DNA of 64,000 nucleotides, taken from contig JAKFAO010000009.1 in the NCBI GenBank assembly GCA_021527695.1, positions 62,001-126,000 of the forward strand, written 5' to 3'. Below are positions 10,931-20,542 of this stretch, piece by piece. Within the stretch, counting starts at the first letter, position 1; each line of letters opens with the position of its first letter. Source of the DNA: Naematelia aurantialba. Its lineage: Eukaryota; Basidiomycota; Tremellomycetes; Tremellales; Naemateliaceae. The position numbers and the translations under genes were made by a program. The notes beneath the pieces are model-generated. The model made no database searches, had not been told where the DNA came from, and saw only the letters and a program-made list of their open reading frames with translations.

Positions 10931-11368
10931 CGTCACTACGTACGTTGGAGCGCGTGTCTTTTGAGGAATTCATGAACGGCTACTGATACATGTAAGCGCA
11001 ACAAAGATGGGGTAAAGGAGTCGTGCGGCTCTCTTCCCGATCTCTCCTTTATGATACTTGCCCGAGTAGCCTTTGCTCATAGTACCAAGGCTTCTTTCTG
11101 GAATTGCCCGCGGATTTGGGTTGAGCTCGCCAGAGGATCGCAGAAGTAAACTTGGCCCAACTTGTCGACGTTTCACCCTGGGCTCTGGGAAGTTTTCCTA
11201 GCATGTACTATAGTGACATCGCCACAAACAGCTCAAGAGTCCCCCAGTCTGGTGGGCCCGTTATGACGTTGAAAGATCCATCTCTGACAGGGCATACGGT
11301 GCATGATCATGGCTCTGCTACCAAGCCTCCGGATCGAGTCTGTGAAGGGCAGATTCGAGCGACTCCCG
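10931..11368. other. Spacer between copy 2 and cdc14
   Basis: About 440 bp. Contains the upstream region of the 10930 gene and the 3' flank of cdc14. No convincing gene was seen. Confidence 0.4.
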
Positions 11369-13746
11369 TCATCGCCGAGACTTGGAACCTTTAGAACTCC
11401 ACATGCTAACTTTTTCCACGCTTTGCACCAGGGCGTCGACATTACCAAGCCAATTACCGAGCTGAAACAGTCAGCACGCGATGCGCGCATCACGGTATGA
11501 TCTCACTAATGCTTTTTTCTCCTCGACTGTCTTGATTGGCTTGGCTGGCTCATCCGATCGGATCCGAGACACAGAGGGGTTTGACGGCATGCGTTTGGCT
11601 GGTCCCAGTGGACTGCTCAGATGAGGCGAAGACGCCGAAGGCGGCAGGCCCTTCGTCAATCCCGCCGGGAATGCGCGGCGGGCTTTCGAGGGGGTTCTCA
11701 GTCCATCTACCTCTTTGGGAACAGGCGGAACGGGTGGCGGCGGCATGGTTGTTGTGAGTGCTGATAGATGCGACTGCGTGCGAGAGTGGCGCATTTTCTG
11801 TTCTCGCGGTTTTCCGGGGCTCGCAGGCGGGCCCATTGCCATGGACGACGAGGGGGATGGTTCTTCTCGCAAAGTAGAGACGACAAGCGGCGAGCGGCTG
11901 ACGTGACGAATGCTTGATCGACGATCATGAGAGGCCGGCGACGATGCCACAATGTGCAACGTGGGCTGTGTGCCGGAGCGTGAGAGCGTACGCGGTGAGG
12001 GCATGACCGTGGACGATCCGGAGGAGGACGCTCGAGAATCGAGCGCGGGCGAAAACGGGTCTGAAAAAGTAGACGAGCCTCCGCTGGACTTGCGGACTAC
12101 CCTGGTTTTGTCTGTCTGCATCGAGCTCAGGCTTGAAAGATCGGCAGACGAGGTCGCCTTGGTAAGACCGAGACCGAGACCAGCGTTTCCATTCACTTCG
12201 GTTCTTGACCACCTGTTGTCTTTTTGCGCAGATGCCGGACGGCCGGCGGATGGGGATGGCGGGGCGAGATTTTGGGGTGAAGCGGGTACAGTTGACAGTG
12301 AAGGGGTCGCCAAGTGTGATGACGATACCCGCCGTGATGAAGGTGTTAGGTAGCCTAGCGCTGGCTGAGGTGGTTTCCGAGGCGTCTGCGGGACAAAAGG
12401 AACATCAAGGCTGGCCGACTTTTGCCCGGAATGTCCTGGACGAGGCGAAGGGGAGATATGCCCCTCGGAGCCAGAAGATGATGTCGAGGACTGGAGAGGA
12501 GAGGGGGGATATAGTTGTGATTCGGTGGATGAGGAGGAGGACGACGAAACATTTCGAGAGCCGGAAGGCTCTTCGGGCATGAGGTAGAAATGCAGAAACT
12601 CCATGCACCGAATCCTGATAACGATACGGGTGAGTCTGTGACCATGGATTGAACAGAAAGACTTACTTCACCGTATCGACTTGTCCTTCAACCTTTAGTA
12701 CGCGTGACATGGCTTCCAATCCGTTAAGCTTCTCAAACTTTCTAGCGTTTGCCGGCGAGTCGGCAAGAATACTGGAGAAGAGATCGATGATATAGAGCGT
12801 CGAGGGTGTATCTTGTGGGGATAATGGGGCGCCCATCTCGTCGAGCAGTGGCGGAGGAAGTCGCAGGAGCATGAAGAGCAGGATGAGCATCTGGTAAGTG
12901 TGGTGTTAGCTCCCGCGATTTGTGGGGCAATTTCGTCGCATACTTCGATGACCCAGGACTCGCTGACATCGGCGTGACATGTGGTGGAAAGCAGGCACAT
13001 CCCCTGTAGGAGCATAACAATGCTGCGAATCTCAGGCAGAAGAGCGAGCACGAGAGCGTCATTCGCCCGGACGTAGGTGTGTGGATGCTTGGTCCTCTGT
13101 GACAGTATCTGCGTATGCCGGGCTAGAAGGTTGAGGAGGACGGTATGTACTGTAGGAATTAGCGATACGCCGTGATGCGATGTGAACTGGTGGCAGGACA
13201 TACCGTTGAGCTTGAACATTTGCGAGAGCAATAAGCCAGGTTTCCTGTCAGGCGAGCACAGCTGAAACAAAGCCTGTTCCAGTGACTTGAGAGCGGCGGC
13301 TCGAGCTGCGGCTGTAGAACGTAAAGATGCGACCTGGAACCATTAGAGCTATTCTTGGGTCACACGGGTTCGATTCGTGGACTTGCCTGATTCATCCACT
13401 CCCTGATGTTTTCCACCGTGACGGACGGTTGTATACCGCTCGGCTTGATCTGGCTTGCCAGTGCAATGTCCTGCTCCTTCGCTTTCTCAAGGGAGCTGAT
13501 CTTCTCACGTCGGGGCGTCCCAGCCAAAGATGCTCCTAGATGATGTATCTGAGTCGCACTCGCCTTGCTCGAACCCTCCCCCTCACTACTTTCCGTTTCT
13601 GCGACACGGCCCAGCGCTGGATGTTGACTCCGCCTAGACTTTGGAACCCGGTGTTGCGAGCGATCGATGTCCGAGGGACCGTCTGCAAGCATCGCCAGCG
13701 CCGACGTCGACTGCGACTTTCGATGCCGCTGCAGTGGGCGTGACAT
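11369..13746 (-). CDS. cdc14: Cdc14 septation initiation network protein
   Basis: Non-catalytic partner of the Sid1 kinase in the fungal septation initiation network (the S. pombe Cdc14 family, not the phosphatase). Starts at ATG 13746 with a disordered N-terminus, then VENIREWMNQ. A GC-AG intron (CAG|GCAAGT) leads to LKSLEQALFQLCSP, VHTVLLNLLARHTQIL, LPEIRSIVMLLQGMCLLS, LILLFMLLRLPPPLLDEMG and the hallmark MEFLHFYLMPEE. A Ser/Pro-rich insert of about 300 residues follows. The open frame seems to end near 11471, but splicing 11462-11506 joins EEKKAL to LGNWLGNVDALVQSVEKV, the expected family C-terminus, with the stop at 11369. This supports the longer model. Five introns in all. Confidence 0.85.
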
Positions 13747-13969
13747 TGCTTCCTGCGGCGGTGGGTGGGTTAGCAGACGGCCAGAATGGTGGACAGTTGG
13801 ATGAAGGGACGAAAACAACAGCCAAGAGACAACCAAAAGAAAAGAAGGCGCGTCACCACGTGGTTTTGCTTCCGTTTACCGGAGCCCCAAAATTCACGAT
13901 GCTTGCACCTGCCAGAGAGTATGAGGGACAGTTATGGCTTGAACATTTTGTCTGCATCGTCTCTCGGAC

Positions 13970-14891
13970 ATGCAGCTATGGGGTTGTAGCGTCATCCTGG
14001 TCTTCCTATATCTGGTGGTATTGGTACTAGCAGACACGGAGATCCGCAACTTCCAGCTTCCGTTGACTACAACTTCGGCATCAACCGAGTCCTTGCTGGC
14101 ACTATTGCAAGTCGAAGCGGTCTCGTTCGTTGCCTCTTGCCACTGGCAAACGAGCTCTGCAAGCTGAAACAGAGTAGACTGTCATCGTCTCAGGGACCCA
14201 TTCGGCTCAAGGTCACTGCTGAAGAGCCTGAGCGATGGATCAGCCTGGTCTTCGAGGGAGACTATCGAGCATGGACGAGTCGGCTGTCCTGGTCTGCTTC
14301 GGTCAGTCGTGGTACTGCCTCCTCGTCCCTCACTATCAGCATATAAGCCAAAGTTCCTTAGTCTGATCCTTGAGGAGTCAATCTATGAAGGAAGGCGCAT
14401 TTCACATTCCGCATTCCGCATTCGTTGGATTCCAGCTATGTGTACTCTAACCGTCGTAGCAACCCACCAGGTTCCAAATGGACCTCTACCCCCACCCGGA
14501 CAGCAAGATCACGCGTCAAGCTTTCCTCCGCATCTCAGCAAAACCACTCTCACCACCAATGCACCATCCACTGCTGCTGCCTCTCCGGCACTACTTGAAC
14601 CCGAAGGCCAGAGGTAGTGACCAGGCATCAACTCGGAAAGCACATGCGCCCCAAGATACCGACCAGGTATCATCTCAGGAAACACTTGAAGCACCGCTCG
14701 AAACGATCTTTGATCTCGTCCTTGAACCACTTCTCTTTGAGTTCCTACCTCGAACAGCAGTCCCGACTGTATTGGCGGTCTTCGCGATCCTCCTCGGATC
14801 AGGTCTGGCGGTCCCCAGTATCATCCGTGCCATCGAGTCATTCCGTGTCCGTATCCCGGAGGCCGACGACGATCGGCTAAAAACAGAATAA
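13970..14891 (+). CDS. Small ER membrane protein, Pga1-like
   Basis: A multi-exon gene opens at ATG 13970 with a signal-anchor (WGCSVILVFLYLVVLVLA) followed directly by DTEIRNFQLPL. This resembles the start of Pga1, the ER co-activator of GPI mannosyltransferase II. A later exon gives RWISLVFEGDYRAWTSRLSW. The last exon, from about 14460, gives SKITRQAFLRISAKP and a C-terminal hydrophobic helix (AVPTVLAVFAILLGSGLAVP) with a short basic tail. Signal, luminal domain and C-terminal membrane helix in this order fit Pga1. The borders between about 14100 and 14460 are not resolved. The stop lies only 45 bp from the stop of the convergent MTG2. The gene itself is fairly sure; the Pga1 assignment is tentative. 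Confidence 0.55.
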
Positions 14892-14936
14892 GAATACTCA
14901 AGTCGACTCCATGATGCAGACATGCATGTCCATCTG

Positions 14937-17120
14937 TCACTCGAGGTCGAGACCCTGTCTCGCCAAGGCGTCATTATGCTTGAGTCTCTGAGCGACCTTC
15001 TCCTGCTCTGCGACTTTCTTCCGTTCCGCTTTTCGGCTCTCTTCCACAACCCTCGCAGCCAGGACCTTGCGCGACAAAGTCTCCACCAAACCCTTCATAC
15101 CTAGCCCATACTTGCCGCTGAGGACTACGAGCTCCAGCCCGACCTGACCGTCCGGGTCCATGTCCGCCAACATTGTGCGCACGGCTGCTACCTTCTCTTT
15201 GCCGGTCTCTTCGTCGACCTGGTCCGCCTTGGTGAGGACGACAAGACCTCCGCGGTGCGAAAGACCAGGCTTGTACGCCTCCAGCTCGTCTCGGAGGACT
15301 TTGAGATCGCGATCCGGTCGCTGGCGGGAAAGATCGACCACGTAAGCTATGGCAAGGGAGCGTTCGATGGAGCGGAGAAACGAGTGTCCCAGGCCAATGT
15401 TTTGCGATGCAAGGGGGAGGATACCTGGGTTGTCCGAGATGGTGAAGCGCAGGGCTTCGTACTTGTCCTGTCCGCCATGACTGCCCTTTTGCTTAGGCAC
15501 AAGTCCATCAGCGTACGCTTGACGCTCCTTCCATGTCTCCTCGACGGCCTCGCCCTCTTCCCGCTGACCATCCCAACTCCCATCCTCGTTGACGATCACC
15601 ACCCCGACCTGAGGATTGAGCGTCGTGAATTCATAGTTGGCCACTTCTGCTCGTCGACCAGTCAAGCCGCGGAGAAGCGTACTCTTGCCTGCGTTGGGGA
15701 ACCCGACAAACCCGACATCGGCAAACAGCTTGAGTTCCACCTCGAACAAGGACGTATACGGCATGATCCCAGCGCTAGCGATGCGAGACGTCTTGTATTG
15801 CCCGGGACGATGAGATGCGAAAAAGATGTTGCCCAGCCCGCCTATACCGCCCGGACTGAGCAGGACGGGCTCTTCCAGCGGTTCGGCGATATCGAGCACA
15901 ATGGGTGGGTCGGCCTCGAAACCCGGCGTAGTGGGCTGCCACCGCTTCATATCCCTCAACAATCGTTCCGCCTTTTTGAACTCCCTGACCATCTCGTCGT
16001 CGTCCTCTTCGCCCGGTGGTCCAAGTGAAGGATGGCGGATAAACCACCGAGCCCACCGCCTGCGCTGTCGTTCGGCCGAGTCGATCCCGTCTTCTTCCTC
16101 CTCCTTCAATGCCGCTTCCAGCTCTCCACGTCGGCGCACCTCGCGCAACACCGTACCAACAGGCACCTCGATGTAGACGTCCTCCCCTGCTTTACCATGC
16201 ATGACGCTGCCTGACCCGTTTGCACCCGAATGGCCAAAGTATCGCGACTTGACCGTGTTGAGCGAGGTGAGATGGGGGCTTGTCCGTACGTATACGGCTC
16301 CGCCTGCACCGCCTCTGCCTCCGGATGGGCGGCCGCCTAGTTCCATGTCAAACGCAGCACAGCCAGAACCACCCTTCCCTCCACGGACAAGCACCCGTAT
16401 GTGGTCGATGAACCCGCCTCCCTACAAACGAGCCATGATCAGCACCTCGTCCCACTCTAGCTTCGCTCGAGCACGCTCCACCACCCAACGAGCTGCTGCC
16501 GAATTGTAGAATGTACACCTAGACTCACTCGCTGTCGTCGTTTGGCTTCAGTGACCTTTTTCCGCCTCAGTAACTCTCTAGCAAAGTCATCGAAAGTCTC
16601 CTGCCCTTCCTCGGTGAGGTCAAACACTTTCTCCTTCGGCAAGACCTTCAATCCAAACGGCGTATCCTCATCGGGCTCCGCCAGCCCCGCCTCGTCCTCT
16701 TCCTCGGTGATGACTCTACGTCTCCGCCGACCATGACGCGGTCGAATGTCGATCTCTTCATCGTCATCGACCAAGCTGAACGGTTCTTGCTCCTCTAAAT
16801 CGTCTTCTTCAAACTCGATATCGTCAATCTCTTGGTGCAGCTCGGCATCTGCACGGTCAGATACACATGTAGATCGTAATGGACGCACTGTCAAGATCAT
16901 CAGGTTCACTTTCTTCCACGACATGGGATCTGCCAGCATGAGGTTTGTTCCTTGCGAGAGAGGAGGAAGAGGAGTGCAAGGATCGTTCAAGCAAAGCGCT
17001 GCGAAATTTCCGGGATGAAGTGTCGATCGAGGTGATCGCGCGATATGAGGACGATGACGACGATGGAAATGCTGGGCTCGCCGTCGCGAGACAGTGCCAG
17101 CAGGCAAGTCGCAAGCTCAT
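14937..17120 (-). CDS. MTG2: Mitochondrial Obg-family GTPase
   Basis: Obg/CgtA GTPase needed for large mitoribosomal subunit assembly. ATG 17120 begins a Ser/Arg-rich stretch (MSLRLACWHCLATASPAF...) typical of a mitochondrial presequence. Two introns, one near residue 80 and one before GGGFIDHIRVLVRGGKGGSG, precede the long last exon. The Obg fold has its Gly-rich turns (GGRPSGGRGGAGGAVYV, LSPGGIGGLGNIFF). The G domain has G1 GFPNAGKST, G3 SDNPGI, the GLGHSFLRSIER stretch, G4 TKAD and G5 LSGKYGLG. A highly charged insert of about 75 residues sits between VPVGTVLREV and LSPGGIGG. The C-terminal helix is basic. Length is about 640 residues, long for the family because of acidic N-terminal extensions. 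Confidence 0.9.
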
Positions 17121-17340
17121 CTTGGACTCGACGGACTAGATACAATGTGGGATTGAAGACGAACGAAGACACTACAGGGTCACCGGCGATATCTGGTGAA
17201 TCACGAAATTGGGGCTCCGGCACTTTTCGACCGAGCCATGATACAGCGTGGCTTTATCTATAACCCCAAGGGCCCATGCAGATTTACTGTGAAAAGTTCC
17301 TAAGGAGACTAGACGACAGGATCCACGCTCTGGGACAGGG

Positions 17341-19061
17341 CTACAACACGAACAAATCTCCTTGCCCACTCGATTCCCGTTCTTGCAAGATCCGCTTTGC
17401 CACCCCCAACCAATCCCCCTCTACCACCCCTTTGGTCCGTTCGCAGGCGAAATCAAACTTCATGTAATCGGGTACCCAGCTGTCGATCGGATGCAGTAAT
17501 GCTTCTCCGACTGCTGTGCGCAATTCGTCTAGATCATGAGCGTGGACATGATAGACGTATGGGCTGGTTCCGTCAGTATCGTTGGCTGAAACCGGTGAAG
17601 GGGCACGAGTTGAAAGAGACTGACGGTTCAATGTCGGTCATGTGCCACTGCTGGGCGTGCCATTTTGATCGGTCAAAGGGCGCATCCATGTCCCACTCGA
17701 GGATAGGATTGATATACTGCCCGATCAGTGCGCGTCCTAGGTAATGATCGTAGACATACCGGTACACCCATACAGAGCGCGTCCCACGGGCTCGGGCTGA
17801 TCCTTGGCTGCCCAACCCCTACAAAGACCGAGCTCCGTGAAAGCTGCTCGTAAAACTCGATTTTCCCCAGTTTGCCCAAATTGGTGATACTAGTCTCCGC
17901 CAACGCTTTGGCAGCATCTGCGTCGTCGTCTACGATGCCCCCGATGACCCGGACACCAAACTGCTCTTGCAGGGCGTCCAGAGCCTCGAGTGTCCAGGCG
18001 AATTTGCCGTCGTCTCGGAAATAGCGCATCTGCTTAGCGAAGATATAGACCACAGATGGCTTGGGGCGATCCTTGGTCGGTATTCGAGGCAGACGATGGC
18101 ACGTCGGCTCGATCGAGTACGACAGGAAGTGATTATTGTTTCGCGGTGAAGGGGAAAGGGTGAATTCCGCTCCAAGCGGGTTGCCTGGTCTGGGAGTCCG
18201 TCAATTCAGCCCCGGTGCGGAGAAGAAGGAGAGGCAAAAGACCTACTCGTCCCAATACGAGAAGCTCAATAGTCGCCAGACCTCGATGCCCTCTGTAAAT
18301 TCCTCATCCTTGCGGCATTTTCCACCACGGTGTTGCCAGCAGACGTCGACCTGTGATGGATCGGCGAACACGGCGCGGACGTTCCAACGGTGCTTGTGCC
18401 ACAGCTCGGTGGTCTTCCGCATGTCGTCGTTCCACCATCCGAGCGAGCTGAAGACGTACGAGTAGCCGAGGGCATTGAGCGTCGAGATCAAACTCTGCGC
18501 ATAGATGGTCTCGCCGGTCGTCGCCGTGCCCGAATATGCCTCGGAGAACCAGATAGACGCTAGGATGATGATGGTGGTCTCGGCGGTGCCGCATCCCTCG
18601 GCGGTCAGTTCCGCTTCCTCTTCCTGAGAAAGGAGTGGAAGAGGTAGTGATGTGTTGCGCAGTAATCCCAGCTCAGCGCATCTGTCCATCCTAGCGGCTA
18701 CCTCATCGTTGTGATCCCAGATCCCGCCGGTGTGGAAGTACGGGTTCTCTCCCAAATCGGGATAATGCGACTCGACCGGAGCTTTCGAGTGTTTTACCAA
18801 GATCAAAGAAGCGAAGGACACCAAGAAGAGTGCACTGATAAAGGCCCACAATAATTTCGGTCGAGAGACTAGAAACGGCGGTAAGGTGAGACGAGAAAGC
18901 GACGAATGGCCCAGACGCCATCTCCTGTATCTTGGCCTATCAAAATATCAGCTCCACACCTCGACTAGGCATGGGAGTGCTCACTCTTCGAGGCCGGCAA
19001 GATCTTCCGCTTCGCTGGCCTCGCCCGAAGACGTTGCCAAAGGCACATATTCTACCGCCAT
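17341..19061 (-). CDS. Glycosyltransferase family 18 protein, type II membrane
   Basis: Golgi-type glycosyltransferase resembling the GT18 (GnT-V) family found in fungi. Exon 1 starts at ATG 19061 (MAVEYVPLATSSGE). Splicing to the acceptor CCAAG joins it to YRRWRLGHSSLSR and a signal-anchor (LLWAFISALFLVSFASLILV), giving a short cytosolic tail. The luminal part includes TGETIYAQSLISTLNALGY near the donor-binding region, KPSVVYIFAKQMRYFRDDGK and the family signature VFVGVGQPRISPSPWDALCMG. It ends YMKFDFACERTKGVVEGDW and stops at 17341. About five introns; the border around 17560-17820 is approximate. Substrate is not known, since fungal GT18 proteins are poorly characterised. Confidence 0.72.
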
Positions 19062-19458
19062 GATGGATCTTTGTGTACGATCGCCATCACCGCAAGACGC
19101 ACATCACTCTGCTTCTCTTTATACAGCTGTATAGGACAATGAGATGGATCCAAAAGAGACCGAGCACGGAGAGGAACAATACGAGATGCAGGATCCGATA
19201 AAACCAAAGGGAAAAAGGGAAGCAACATGGGCCAAATGGAAAAACTCCGAATCAGATAGTGGAGCCCCACAGAGATTGGCGTGATCGTCTTTAGGAAGAA
19301 AAAAAGTCTACTGCATTCATCCAAAACCGTCGTCCCACCATGCAATAACAACCATTTCTCTCAGTGGGATCACACAGCATCGCTCTCACCTTCGTCGCAG
19401 CGTATATATAACACGCTAGTGATCTACAGCCAGTCGCGGCCAACAGTGTGCGGTTGAG
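19062..19458. promoter_or_regulatory. Divergent promoter region
   Basis: About 400 bp between the divergently transcribed GT18 gene and the EXPERA-Met1 gene. It contains GTATATATAACACG near 19402-19415, a TATA-like element about 45-55 bp from the plus-strand ATG. No other site is claimed. Confidence 0.45.
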
Positions 19459-20542
19459 ATGAGCCGAGTTGCGGTCCGAGTACCTCCTCGGTGGCTCTCC
19501 GTCTGGTTCGCCTTCTCCAGCGTCATCGTGCTATGGGGTGAGCTGTCAGGCCTTGGCAAACGATTTCTTCAGCTGATATCACGTCCCAGATGCTGCATAC
19601 TGCTTCTATCGTCCGAGAAGCTTTGGTCAAGGAGATCTGGCATGGATCTGGTGGCCATACAAGTGAGTTGCTCGCGGTCTCACAAACTACCACACGCTGA
19701 CTCACGGTAAGCAATGCGGGCTATTCGACCATCGATCTCTTGTACGGGCAAAAAGCACTTGACGATCACGATGGATTTACCAATGCACAAGGTGAGTAAA
19801 CGACAAGCATATCTGGCCTCTCCATGCATTCTCACCATCCCCTTCTGCATGGTTGTTCGTCCTTAGTAGCGAGGGATGAGGGCTTCCATCTGTTGACCGA
19901 TACAGCCCTCCTGAATATCATCGAAGCCATCTTCAACATTGAGTACCTGTATCTTCGGCATACTTCACCACATAGACATCAGACTATCGAGAAGGAGCGA
20001 CGTCCACGATATCATGCCCATGCACCTATAGTTGGTTTCAGTGCGGCACTCATGACCCTCTCGAAGACCGCACTGTACTTTTTGCAAGGTGAGTTGTACT
20101 GGATATTCTTTGTTCTGCCTAGTTCCAACTGCAAGCAAGGAATATGAAAATATAAGCAGGAGGGCGACATCTGTTATGATTTCCGGCCGCTGACTTGCAG
20201 CAGAATATTTCTGCGACTGGTGTATGGTCGGACACAACTCTAGGTTCACATTCTGGACAGTATGGGTTGCTTCCAATGTGAGTGATTATACTGCCCGTAG
20301 GTTGAATGATGGCTGATGGACTGTAGGGGTATGTCTACAGCAATCGATGACGCTAACGGTGCAGAACATGGATCCTCTTCCCATTCATCGTTTGCGTCGT
20401 GCTTGGAAACTTCATCACGCAATCCCTGTCATCTGAGATTGCCACTCAGATCGCATTTGCCGAGTGGTCGGCTCTTCAGGACGTCTCGAGGGACGTCGAA
20501 CACAGCACATTGGACAAGCAGAAGCCAACTCATGCGTCTTCG
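19459..20542 (+). CDS. EXPERA-type membrane domain, N-terminal half of an apparent fusion
   Basis: Multi-exon gene from ATG 19459 encoding a polytopic membrane domain of the EXPERA kind (emopamil-binding-protein/TM6SF relatives, ER sterol-binding or isomerase folds). Exons give LSVWFAFSSVIVLW, QGDLAWIWWPY, AGYSTIDLLYGQKALDDHDG, LLNIIEAIFNIEYLYL, ALMTLSKTALYFLQEY and TWILFPFIVCVVLGNFI, about four hydrophobic helices. Introns are short and each keeps the frame. After the last helix, where such proteins normally end, the frame stays open into the Met1 homologue through a hydrophilic stretch (DVSRDVEHSTLDKQKPTH). Either a true fusion or two overlapping transcripts. The EXPERA call rests on helix layout and the WILFPF region; medium confidence. 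Confidence 0.65.

Noticed and set aside
13361..13385. GGGTTCGATTC in the cdc14 intron, resembling a tRNA B box
   Set aside because: The flanking bases do not form a proper five-pair T-stem, no A box or acceptor stem pairs with it at the right distance, and an in-frame protein intron explains the region.
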